Shown: one piece after another, positions 14,099 to 25,633 of the stretch
Layout of the letters: each line of letters begins with the position of its first letter
Position numbering within the stretch: the first letter of the stretch is position 1
Assembly: GCA_947095535.1 (NCBI GenBank)
Contig: OX352774.1
Location: 6,014,001-6,078,000 of the forward strand
Reading direction: 5' to 3'
DNA from: Poecilobothrus nobilitatus
Lineage: Eukaryota; Arthropoda; Insecta; Diptera; Dolichopodidae
Length of the DNA stretch: 64,000 bases
Made by a program: the position numbers and the translations under genes
The notes under the pieces: model-generated
What the model was told of the DNA's origin: nothing
Seen by the model: the letters and a program-made list of their open reading frames with translations, nothing else
Database searches by the model: none

Positions 14099-14923
14099 AG
14101 CTTCGTCTACACTATGATACAAGTTTCGGAACTTGTATCGTGTTTTGTATATTAAATTGTATCAAAGTAAATACATATATGATGTATGCAAATCTTTATA
14201 CATCAATTTCCACAAAATAGTTTACTTCTTCTGTTCTGTCAATAAATTTTCAGTATACAAAATGAGTTCTGATGAAGAAGATTTCCCATTTTTAAGTTTT
14301 TCCATAATAATAATTTTAATTAATTTAAAAAAAGAAAAAAATGACGATTGTAGGTTAGATAATTTTTGAAATTAGTTAGTTTGAAAAAACAAGATAGCCA
14401 TGGGACTCGTAATATTTTGGTGAACTAGTTAACATTAGAGGATGGAAGTAGTGTTAAGAATTATGTACGAATAGAAAAAATTTATTTTGAAGAACTGTCG
14501 AAATTAGAAGCTCCAATAATAATAAAGAAAAATACAGCATTTAGAGAGGATATTGACTTAGATATTTAGAATAGACATTAACATTCCAAACAGACTTTTT
14601 GAAATATATATTTAATATAAAAGATGAATAACTAATTAAAATTTATTAAAAAAAACCTTATCTTAAAACTAGAAATAGTCAAAATGACTTTTCTTATAAT
14701 TTTATAAAATATAAGTACCAATTTATATAGAATTTTAAGAAAATCTTCTGTGATTTGTATGAGTCAATTCGTTTTTTATGAATATAAAAAATGTATGAAC
14801 AATAGTATGAAACAGATCAAATATATGGACATTTGTATGAGGTAAAGTATTGCGACTTGTATATTTGAGTTCTATATTGTCAAATCGCAAGAAATGTAGT
14901 TATCTAAGTGCGTAAACGCAGCT
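14099..14923 (+). mobile_element. PIF/Harbinger-like DNA transposon relic
   Basis: The ends are imperfect inverted repeats: AGCTTCGTCTACAC at the left, and a right end whose inverse reads AGCTGCGTTTACGC. Both are flanked by TAA (14,096-14,098 and 14,924-14,926). A 3-bp TWA duplication is the hallmark of PIF/Harbinger. The 825-bp interior keeps pieces of a transposase amino end. Taken with the ends, this is an internally deleted, non-autonomous copy. The open frame starting at 14,133 is only partly this relic. Confidence 0.75.
14262..14569 (+). pseudogene. Broken PIF/Harbinger transposase N-terminal fragment
   Basis: An ATG at 14,262 opens MSSDEEDFPFLSFS, the acidic start I associate with insect Harbinger transposases. 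It soon runs into stops near 14,367. A second piece in another frame, 14,435-14,569, reads LEDGSSVKNYVRIEKIYFEE and continues with KLEAPII, resembling the conserved segment upstream of the DDE nuclease core in that family. The linking part contains frameshifts and stops, and the catalytic core is absent, so no enzyme can be made. Family assignment rests on recall of these motifs plus the TAA duplication of the host element. Confidence 0.65.
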
Positions 14924-14926
14924 TAA

Positions 14927-15224
14927 TAGTCATTAACTCATTAGCTATTATAAGAATATTCGATTGTTGTTCGATATGATTAGAACAAATGATTGTTATG
15001 ACGATTATAGCTAATTGTTAAATGAAATGTCATGTAAACGTACAAAATCATATGATATCACTTGATGACTATTTAATGCTTATAGTTACGCGTTCATGTA
15101 TTATATTGTGCTTTTAAATATGGACAATTTATATTATTATTCAATGTAATTAGAATTTTTTTTCCTCCTTTTCAGTAATGTAAGTAAGTTAGTACTTTCC
15201 AGTATTCATAGGGCATTCATACCA
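14927..15224. other. AT-rich spacer
   Basis: About 300 bp between the Harbinger relic and a dispersed repeat. Nothing recognisable. Confidence 0.5.
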
Positions 15225-15398
15225 AGTCATTTATTATTCATATTTAACTAAATCTCAATTTTTGGAATCATTAGTTTCACTAAGTCGTTGATTCCTCGAT
15301 TGTAGCGGTTGTACAAAAAAGACTGTGAGACGTAAATATTTTTCTTTTCTACTATTATTTTTTCTACCCTCTATTATCTTATACAAGAATTATTTTAT
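15225..15398 (+). repeat. Dispersed repeat A, copy 1
   Basis: This segment aligns by eye with 34,194-34,349. Shared words include TTATTATTCATA, GGAATCA.TAGTTTCACTAA, TTGTAC and, at the end, CTATTATCTTATACAAGAAT. The copies are clearly diverged. Neither carries a coding frame. It is an old interspersed repeat of unknown type; a fainter match may lie at 21,460-21,570. Confidence 0.65.
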
Positions 15399-17005
15399 TG
15401 ATATCCAACAAAGTTACTTTTAAAATTGTAAAAGTAAAGAAAAATTTCAATTGTCTTTGAGTCCCTATATACCTCGAAAACTGTTGAGTACTGAACATTA
15501 CCTCCATATGAAAATTTTACCTTAACTAATTAAGACCTTTTGATTCTATATTATTTTTAATTAATTTATATGAGTCTATTGGAACTGGAATCTGAGATTT
15601 TTCAATTGAAAGCACGGTGTCTTTGACTACAACACTATTTGTAAGGAGCGTTGCAACATTTTCAGCAAACTTTAATTTTAAACCTTAGCTTTATCAATTG
15701 TTATGCAAAATCTTTTTAAAATTTTTTTTTTTTTTAGTTAACTTTTTCATTTTTGAGAATTACTTATTCGATTTAATTTAAATACTTTTTCATTTTAAAT
15801 TAAATATTTTTTTTCTTCGTTACATTTTTATTAGACAGCTTAAATATTTATTACTTACCAAAATTATTTTGTATTAGTTAGTAAAAAATAAAATTCAATA
15901 TTAGTTATTCGTTTAATATTTTAAAAAACTTTAAGTTAGAGTTTTATTTAATCAAGTTAAAATATTGAATGTATTGAAATTTAATTTAATTTCGAATCTT
16001 CGGATTAAACTTTTATTCTCAAAAGTTCAAGGTTTTATTTTAAAATTTTGTATTTATTTTTGTACTTAAGGTATTAAATTTTAATATACTTTCAATGTTA
16101 AGTTTTAAACAAATCGAATCTTTTATTATTATATAAATTTAAAAAAAATCTTTTTCTTTAATTCAACTAAAGGCTACAAGCCTACCTAGGTATGTATATT
16201 ATATATATATATATATAATAAAAATAAAAGGGTTGGGTCATAACATAACTCATCAAAAAATTCCTTTTTTTAATTTTCACTTAATATCATACGTACTTAC
16301 ATACATATACTTACTTATGTAGTTATATTTAAAAATTAATTTAAAAAGAATATTCATCAAGTGTTCTGGTTATGTTTCTATTTTTCTTATTTTAATTTAT
16401 TCATAATAAATAATAATGCTATTGTCATTCTATCTGCAAAGTTAACAAAAAAAAAAAAAATCAAGTATCTGAAAAAAAAATATAAATATAAGTATTAAAA
16501 AATAAAAAAGAAAAAAGTTATTTAAATAACAGTTGACATATAAACTTGGATAGAAAAAAAATTATTTATTAAATTCTTATTGTAGTTATAAACAAGAAAA
16601 AAAAATAAATAAATAAAAAACTTAAGTAAAGTTAAATACACAGGACTGTTCAAAAGTTTTTGTATCAATAATAGTTATATAATAACAATTAATTAATTAT
16701 TAAGTTTTATTTATGTGTATTAATTTTTTTTTATTTTCAAAATTAAATTATTTGAAACTTAGCTAAATATTTGAATTTAAAGGTCGACCTGCTACAATAA
16801 AACACAATTTTACTTAGCCATGACGTAAGTGCTGTCAAAAATTTTTTTAAATGTATTGAGTTCTATTGAAAAACGAAAATGCCGAATATACATACATACT
16901 TACATAATAAGTATATATAGATATTATCCACAGATAGACAAAGAAGAAAATATTTTTAGTTAATTTTGAAAAACAGCTGAGTGAATCGTGCTTATACATT
17001 GCTTT
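15399..17005. other. AT-rich spacer
   Basis: No gene or RNA is supported. It contains a short (TA)n tract at about 16,199-16,216 and several long A runs. Confidence 0.55.
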
Positions 17006-17215
17006 AGTTTCTTCATAAATAAAATAGTTTCATTTTTAATTTTTTTTTTAAATTTTATTACTTATTTTGTTATTGTACAAGTAGTTAAAACTTTTAATAA
17101 CCTTAGTTGAAATTAATTTTAATTTTAAAAACAAAAGATTATTAAGTAGTATAACATCTTAAAATCTCTTAAATGCAGCTGGTTATGAGAAACTACATTA
17201 TTTTCATCTGCTTCC
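17006..17215 (+). repeat. Dispersed repeat B, copy 1
   Basis: It matches 57,790-58,010 in the same orientation. Both start with CTTTAGTTTCTTCA, continue through an AT-rich middle with TTTTAATAACCTTA, and end with AAAATCTCTTAA...AGCTGGTTATGAGAAACT. No coding frame or RNA feature is visible. It is a dispersed repeat of unknown class. Confidence 0.7.
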
Positions 17216-20200
17216 ATAAATATAAACAACTGAGTGAATATATACATATTATAAAATACATAAATATGTATTTTTTTGACTTATTACCTTAAGATATGAA
17301 AACACATAAGAACAAAAAGACTACTATAACTTAAATAGGAGGGAAGGCTATTTGTCATACATATATCTATGAGAATATATGCAAAAACTACATATGCAAA
17401 ACAAATGTCAACACAAAAATAAATGACATTTTGACGTTTCTAAATATTGTCATTATGTCAGTAATTTTTGTACACGGTACATATTAAATGTCCGTAAAAA
17501 AGCTTTACTTGTAGCTGATAGTAATAAGTAAATCGGTTTTTGAGTTATATTCGCATAATTCAATTTAAAAAAAATTTTGAACCACAAAAACATAATATGT
17601 AGGTAATAATAAAATTCTTTAAATTTTATAAAAATTTAAAACCTTAATTTTTATTACATAAATCAAAAATAAACACCATATATAATATAATGCATATTAT
17701 GTACATTGTCCTGTTATTAAAAAAATTTAGGTTGAAATATATTTTGAAAGGATTAGTTGGCATAAAATTGATTTTAAATTGAATCGTATATGTTCAATTA
17801 AATAGGCTATTCTCAATTAAAAATTCTAAAAACCTACTGAATCAAAAATATAATTAAAAATTAAGATTACATTGTCATAAAAAATAATATGCAATTATTT
17901 GTTAAATAAAAAAAAAAAAAATCCTTTAAAATTTATTAAAAAACATTCGTAAATTCTACAATTTATAAATAAAAAGATAATCACGTACCATATGTTCATA
18001 TTTAAATTTTAAATATTCTTATGAAAAAAAATTAAGAGAAAATAATTTATGTTAAATAAGAATAAAATAAAATGTTTAAAAAGTTCAAGTAGATTCTAAA
18101 TGTATGTATTATTAAAATATAATTGTACTGAAATAAAACAATTTGTTTTACATTGCTAAGTATGTATCTTTAAATATTATTATGAATTTTATGTATGTCA
18201 TTTGTGTTTATTTTTCAACTTAAAATAATAAGTATAAAACATATAAATTTATATTTTAGTAGAATTTTTTTTTCTTTGCCCCAAATTAAAGTAAATAAAT
18301 ATTGTAGAATTTTAAAAATATATAGGTACATAAATACTTATGTATGTAAGTACTAGAATTAAGAAAAGTGTAAAATACTTAAAATTGCTTATGTAAAACT
18401 TTATAATATTACATAACATTTTTTTTTTTATTTAATTGTACCTACATATACGAGTATCTTATAATATCTCTAGGTAATTATGGTATAAGATTATTTTTAA
18501 TAAGGACGCACCTAAATAATCAGATATTACTTATTGTTCTTCTGATTCTACATACATAATTCTACAATAGTTAGATTTTAATATTTTGTGAAGGTTAAGT
18601 ATATATATACATCCAATATATTACATGTATAAGCTTTTGTTTTTCGTACATCAATGAAAGTTAAGCAGAAACGCTTAAGATTTATTTTCTCAAAACAACA
18701 GCTTAATAAATGTTTATGAAACCGTTTTGTATTAATTGATCGTTTAATTTAGCTTAATCAAATGTTTGATTAAGTTTGATAGCTGATGGCATTGTTAAGA
18801 CTTATTTTAAGTTAATTAAATTTTTAGTTCTTACAATGTTGTAGAAATTTGAATAAAGAAGAGCAATAAAAAGGGTTTACATAAGTATTTAATGACTTTT
18901 TTTAACGTTATCAAACACAAATATCATGTGGAACACCTAACTATTGCAATTACATATAGAAATAATTTAAATGGTTTCTGAAATAACGGCGTTCAAAGTT
19001 TTTGTACTTATACATTTTTAAAAAAAATTGCATCTTTTTTCTGTGTTTAAACATAAGTTGATTTAAAGTTTTTTAAATCTATTATGAAGTTTTTTTTTTT
19101 TTTTTGTTACTTTATCGCTGTTAAAGCGTATACATTCATTTGTCCTCTAAATATGTGGGAATATTTTTCGGAACTCAGACCGGGTTTCGATGAAGTTCAA
19201 GTTAAGATCAAATCTTTGAATAAGATATTAGGGAAACCTTTTACAAAGTTTCAAGTTATTAAGGCCAAGTTTTCAGGAAGTTTTCATACAAACTTTTAAG
19301 TCCAAGTTACATATCGTGAATACTAATAGCCCTAGGAGGTTGCAAATTAAAGTGGGCAAGTAAGCTGTTAATGTAAGCACTATCTCTTATAAAAAGAAGC
19401 TAAAAACGCCGGGTAGTTATGCAAATATGTATTTAAATAAAATTACAGTTTCATATACTTAGAGGTCTAAAACATTATGGTTATCTTAGTTACAAAACTA
19501 TAAATTTTTTTAAATAGAAAATTGTGATAATTTTATGGTTTTTTTTTTTTTTTGAATAATATAGACACTGAAAGAAGATAACTTTGATCACTTTCGTTAA
19601 AAATAAGAAGATTGGATTATTGGTAAAAAGTGAGCATAATATTTCGTTGACCCTTATTTGTTTATTGTTCTAACTGCAGTCTTTAATATTTTAAATTTTA
19701 ATAATTTATAAAAAATTACTACATGTATGCTCGTTTATAAAATGCATATAAATAATTCAAAAGTATAATTTATGATGTATAAGAATGCAGTATCAGTAAT
19801 TATTAATTTAAAATTGATGGAAATAGAGAAATTAAAAATGTGTGGGTACATAAATAATAATATAATAATAAGTATATCTTGCCCTATTAGAATTTAATCA
19901 AAATAAACAAAACGTATAGAAGAAAAAATTAATCTTATTTCCATAATTAATTTAGCATTATTTAAAAACAATAAATTTCTTTAAATATGTTTTTGAATTA
20001 ATAGAAAATTTATTATATAATCTAATAATTTGTTTTTTACATTTTGCAGTATTTACGCCGTATTTTTTTTTTATTTTTTAAATAACAAAATAATAGTTGA
20101 TTCTCACTACAACGACACGTGTCGATATACCGTACCGGCACCGTATTTTTATTCACAAATACCAAAGTCGAATGTGACCGCAACGTATTTTTCTTCATAA

Positions 20201-20570
20201 GATTGTTTACAATATTGTTCTATTCACATAAATAACAACGCGGTGATTTTAATTTTATTTTTAATTTTTTGGTTTTATAATCTGTACATATTCATATTAT
20301 ACCGCCAACGACAACGTTTTTTCAGCAGCGATACGATAACGGAACGTTGTCACGATTTCGTTACATTAATATATTCTATATATAGAAATACATAGTAGGT
20401 AGGATGTACATAAATAAACATCACTTCACGTCGTTGGTACGTCGTCGTTACGTGCCATTGTATTAAAAATTGGCCTTAAAGATTCCATAATAAAATCAGT
20501 GTTTTTGAATTTCAAAAATATTTATTTCCAAAATTGAAAAAATTTATTTAGTTATATTCATATAAAAATA
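17216..20570. other. AT-rich spacer with one GC-richer patch
   Basis: No supportable gene. A frame at 19,084-19,299 starts in a poly-T run and has no recognisable domain. The part 20,096-20,460 is strikingly richer in CG dinucleotides, with repeated ACAACG, CGTACC and CGTCGT words, and may be a decayed element (see findings). Confidence 0.5.
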
Positions 20571-21393
20571 TATTTATTATACGGTTATGGTTTTTTCAGT
20601 TAATTAATATAACTGTTATTTGAGTGATTAGACTTAATAGGCCAGCTATACGAAAATTATTTTCATTTCTCTATACAAAAAAAAATTTAGTTTTTTTTAT
20701 CCGTCACAATTTTGTTATAAAATTCCTTTTTAATTGTAATTTATTTATTATTTTGTTCAATAAGTACATTTACTTGAATACATTCCATTTTATACTTAAA
20801 TTTTACTTTAATTCTTACACGTAATTCATTTGTCTTAGTTTTTTTATTATTAATTTTAAATATTTACAATATTTACTTAAAAAATAATAATTATCTGTAT
20901 TTATATCACGTATGGACATATATATGTATGTGTATATATAAGTATGTTATAAATTAAATATTTCATTTTTAAATTAAAAAAAAAAATGGTTTAAATTTTT
21001 ATTTTAGACATAAAAGAATTATAAAAATAAATTGTATGTATAGTTATTAATGTTATATAAATATTTATTTATTTATTTTTTAATTAAAACAAAAAATACT
21101 ATTCTGCTTTTAAGCAATTTTTAATTATTTTCCTTTAATATTATTTGAATTTAATTTAATGCAGTTTTGTTTGAACAAAATTTGTGAATATTTTGTGCGA
21201 TCAAAGTACAGGCAAAGTCTGCACGAGTGAACACCTCTTAAAATGAGCGCAGCAGTGGGAAATTTAAAAGTTATTCCTAATGAAACTCAAAAAATGTTTT
21301 TTAAATTAAAAACTGTTCTTTGATAAGCTGGTCTATTAAGTCTAATCACTCAAATATCAGTTAGCAGAAAACACCATGACCGTATAATAAATA
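20571..21393. mobile_element. Foldback element with ~75-80-bp inverted arms
   Basis: The arm at 20,571-20,650 and the arm at about 21,321-21,393 are inverted copies of each other. Both contain TATTTATTATACGG, a diverged middle, and then TTTGAGTGATTAGACTTAAT (or its close variant) with a CCAGCT end. The ~670-bp interior is AT-rich with one less AT-rich phrase at 21,195-21,255 and no transposase. The chance frame beginning at 20,624 runs out of the left arm and is not a gene. Confidence 0.65.
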
Positions 21394-24300
21394 AGTTGAA
21401 TAACTTTAAATTGATTGAATAATTTAATGTTGATATAAATTTAATTTTTTCTTGAATTTTTTTTCTTTCTCACTCCTATCATAAGGAAAAGTGTAGTATC
21501 TTCAAAGATTAGATTAACTTTAAATATTTGAATCATTATTTTCACTAAGCCTTTGATTACATAACTTTAACTCGGTTTTGTTTAATAAAAAGCTTAACTA
21601 TAAGAAACGGGCATTAGTTTTGGTGATAATCAGTGGATTCCACTAGAACTATTCCACTAGACATAATTTCAGTCGGACAATTACACTTGGCATAATTTCA
21701 GTAAGAAACAATTCAACTTGCACAATTCCACTTTGTATAATTAACTTTATTTTATTCTGTTTCTATTATTCTAATTCTTATTAATAAACCAGCTCTTTTT
21801 TTACTTAAAGTAATTTTAACATATTTTTGTGAAGGTAACATGAAATGTACCTAAGATAGTTTGCGAGCGTTGTGCCTATATACCTTAATATTTTTTTCCC
21901 TTAGCTTTCTTTTTAACTCTTTATTTTATCAATATTTTTTTTATTGTTGTTAATTTTAAAAATTTACTTAGCCCGAGTAATTTTTTTTAACAATATTGAA
22001 GACTTTCTAAGTAGGTAAATTTTCTTTATTGCCTGTCATTTGTTTTGGTTCCTTTTCCCTGTTTCAAAATGAGTGGTTTATATGTGTAAGTACATATATT
22101 TATTTTTCTCCCAAACTGATAATAAGTAGTTGTCACTTTTTATCAATTTGATATTAAGTACTTAGTTGTTGCGAAGCAAATATAACTGTTTCATCATTTT
22201 TATAGCCAGGATTTATTCAAAAACGATTACTATTATAGTGTTAACGATTACCGTTATAATTTTCCTAATATAAATAAAATATGAAACAATCACCATAATC
22301 AACATCTAACATAACCTAAATAATTTTGAAGTTTTTATTTTGCTTTTTATTTCATTTGTTTTATTTCAATATGGTAACAATTTGTAATTTCATGTAATAA
22401 TATTTATCAATGAATGCATGCATCCGCTAAATAATTTTGAAATGCACTGTAGAACTGATATTAATCCTGATATTTCATATTATTTATAAATTTATCACAA
22501 CTGCTGAACTGATATTGATTTATTGCAGATTATACATATGTATGTATGTACATATGTACCTATATGTATATTGAAATTATTTTTAGACAAAAAAAAGTGG
22601 ATTTTTTAAATTAGAACATCAATTTATTTTGTTAATTGATTCATCTTTCTCTTTGGTTTGGTTTGGTATACGTACATACATATATTAAATAATTGATTAA
22701 AAATTTCTTGTGACTAAATTAATTAAACCTAAAAAAAAATATTAAAGTATTCTACATATGTATAAGTTCTTATTCTGTTAAATTAAACATTTAAAATAAA
22801 ATAAAAAAATTTGGAAACGTATAATATTTTTGATAATGGTTACACAAGTCAAAAGTTGTAATGTAATAAATACTAACTAGTTGAACTCTGTATTTGATAC
22901 CAAACAGAAATCATAATTTTAAAATTTCAAAATAATAAACTGGCACTTTTTTAGTAATCAACAAAAAGAAAAAAATATTTTAATCGCAAAATTTCAACTC
23001 AACGCATTATTAGCTGTCCCATTAGCATTATTTGACTGTCGATAAAAGCTGCGTTTTTTTTATTGATTGGATTGGGCAGACTAAAACGAAATTTGTTTGA
23101 CTTTTAAAAACTTAAAGAAAAAAAATTGATGTAAGTTTTGTAACTTTACTTTTGTTTTTAACAAATGCAAAAGGTTGAAATTTATAATTTTTAATAACTT
23201 ACGCGTTTGCTTCATTGATCAGAATTTGTTAATTTTTTGAAAACTAAAAAACAAATTATTTATTTAAAACTATTTCAAATGAGTAGGTACAAGAAATAAA
23301 AATTTTCAAATTTTGTTTTAATTTCTTTACGGTTGTTAGTCAAAATGTCGCTTTGTCAAAAAATAGTAAATTTATAAATTTCATAAGATTTGTATCTTGA
23401 TAAAAAAAACGGGATGAACAATTTGTATGAACACTCATAAAAGTTCCGTCATTGGATCAATAAAAAAACCCACCTAAAGTAATTTGAGTTAAATGTTTTG
23501 ATGTTTGTAACTATGGTATAAACACGACAGCATACACTTGAGTTAAATGCCTAATACACTTAAAAACAAAAAAAATATTATGAACCTATTTGTGCTAACT
23601 CAAATTTAGTTTAGTTTTATTTTAAAATTTTTATACCTATTATGTATAAAAAAAAATGATGAATATAATTTTGTATTAAAATGTTTCTTTTGTATAATTT
23701 TTTTTTCTGGTAGTAACTAATTGTATTATTATAAACGAAAAGTCAATTAAAATTCTTATTATAAAAATAAAAAAAATTTCAGCTGTAGTTTTAGAAAAAA
23801 GCTTTAATTGCGAATCATGCAAAACGTTTAACGCCTGACTTAAACAACCGAAGGTCACTTATTATTTTGTTTTTATTATTATTTTAGATGACAAAAATTA
23901 AAAACCAAAACTAATTTATGTTTAAAATTTCAAATCAGGATGAGTTGTAATAGTATTCAATATAATCGGCAATAGGTTCTTTTATATACTTACATATATG
24001 TATATAAAAAAAAAACAAAAAAACGTAAATAAACTATTTGTATACTCCATAAATTATAATAAATAACAGTAGTGTCACAATATAATGAACATGAAATAAA
24101 AAGATTTATAATATCATTCTTTTCTTTGTTAAAATCTTTATTTTACAGTTCTTAAAAAAAACAAAAAAAAAACTTAATATTACGTACTTTACATATTATG
24201 TACATAATAATGTACATGTACATACTTTACATATTATGTACATATTATGTAAAAAGATATATATATAGATATAACATATGTACATGTACGTATTTTATAT

Positions 24301-24535
24301 ATTATGTAAAAAGAAACATAACACAAATAAATCCGGTTAGGTATGTGTTTACTATTTTAGATCAAACCAGACTCCAGACGCTAAACTATATTAGCCTTTT
24401 CTCCAAAGTTAAATACTCTACGTTTTTTATTTATATTAAAAATTTAATTCAGATACCTTAAGTTCTTCTAGGTTTCTTTATTTTGTTTTTATTTTTTCGG
24501 CGTTATAATCGATAATTTTTTACTTTTTTAAATAA
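21394..24535. other. AT-rich spacer
   Basis: No gene or RNA is supported. It includes tracts of TACATATTATGT-like simple repeats at 24,190-24,305, the source of a Tyr/Ile/Met-rich chance frame there, and a TGTATGTATGTACATATG tract near 22,540. Confidence 0.55.
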
Positions 24536-25633
24536 AAACAAGTAAATGTAACAGTAAGTCGATGCAACCGACTTATTAATATCCTACACCTGAATAATTC
24601 CAATTAAATTAAAAATCCATGTTTTTTTAGCAGCTGCTTGAACTTCTTTCCTTTTCTGTCTTATTCAACTCGAATTTCAGGAACGTAAAAGAGGCATCCT
24701 CTTGCGATATGCTTGACACCCTTGTAAAAAATTTCAAGTTTCTATCTTTATTAATTTCGAAGATATGTGCTTGTTAGTCCTTGGGAGGCGTGTGTCAGGT
24801 ACCAGAATTGCCACTCCAATTCATCAAATCCATCTCAGGGACATAAAGAAAACATGCCAGAACACCATTGTACTAAATTTAAAGGTTCTACTTTTGTTGG
24901 TTTTGGAGATATGCTCGTTTGCTCTTGTGCTCGTCCGGAAGTTTCCAAAATACGAACACATGGTTCAAATTCTTTCAAATGTCAGTTTCCAATTTTACAG
25001 AAAAGGAAACATAACAGAACACCCTTGTACTAAAAATAAAGGGTTCTACCTTTGTTGGTTGTGGAGATAACTTGTTTGCTCTGGGGCTCGTTCGCAAGCT
25101 TCCAAGATCCGAAGCCATGAACCAAATCCTCCCAAATTTCAGAAACATAAATAAAACACGAAAGAACACCACTGTACCAAATTCAAAGATTCTATCTTTG
25201 TTAGTTTTGGAGATAATCTTGTTTGCTCTGGGGCTCGTTCGGAAGCTTCCAAATTCCAAACACAAAAATCAAACGGGAAAGAACATCATTGTAAAAAATT
25301 TAAAGGTTCTATCTTTGTTGGTTTTGGAGATAATCTCATTTGCCGCGGAATCATTCGATAGCTTCCAGAATCCTAACCCATGGACCGATTTTGTCCATAT
25401 TCGAACTTAGCCTTCCTTTCGTAATTAGTAACCTACTATATAAATTTCATCGAGATAGCTTTGCTAGTTTTTGAGTTATCGTGCGAACGAACTGACGGAC
25501 ATCGTTAAATCGACTCAGGAGATGATCCTGATTCAGAATATATATACATGTTCATATCTAACTCGCTTCTTTTTGGTGGTTACAAACTCCATACCAAAGT
25601 TAATATACCCTATACTTTAGGTGTAGGGTATAA
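24536..25633 (-). mobile_element. Dispersed element with internal tandem units (copy 2, inverted)
   Basis: This is the reverse-oriented relative of 1,491-2,540. Its left edge holds the same AAGTCGATGCAACCGACTT hairpin followed by ATCCTACACCTG, and its right edge holds ATACCCTATACTTTAGGTGTAGGGTAT. The head (ATATATATTCTGAATC, the GTCCG block, ATAACTCAAAAA) is present on the minus strand near 25,480-25,560. The body has about five tandem units carrying GTTTTGGAGATAATCTTGTT-like words at roughly 24,757, 24,899, 25,063, 25,199 and 25,318. Unit sequences differ considerably from copy 1, so the two are old or belong to sister subfamilies. Overlapping Leu/Val-rich open frames across this body follow the repeat and are not genes. 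Confidence 0.75.

Noticed and set aside
19084..19299. 71-codon frame with FSELRPGFDEVQVKIKSLNK
   Set aside because: It starts in a poly-T run and is followed by stops in all frames; no family recognised.
24198..24461. Tyr/Ile/Met-rich frame
   Set aside because: Encoded by TACATATTATGT simple repeats.
24765..25410. Open frames up to 112 codons with repeated LVLEI and FALGLVRK phrases
   Set aside because: Same cause: translated tandem units of the inverted second copy. No domain, no start context, and stops between units in every frame.
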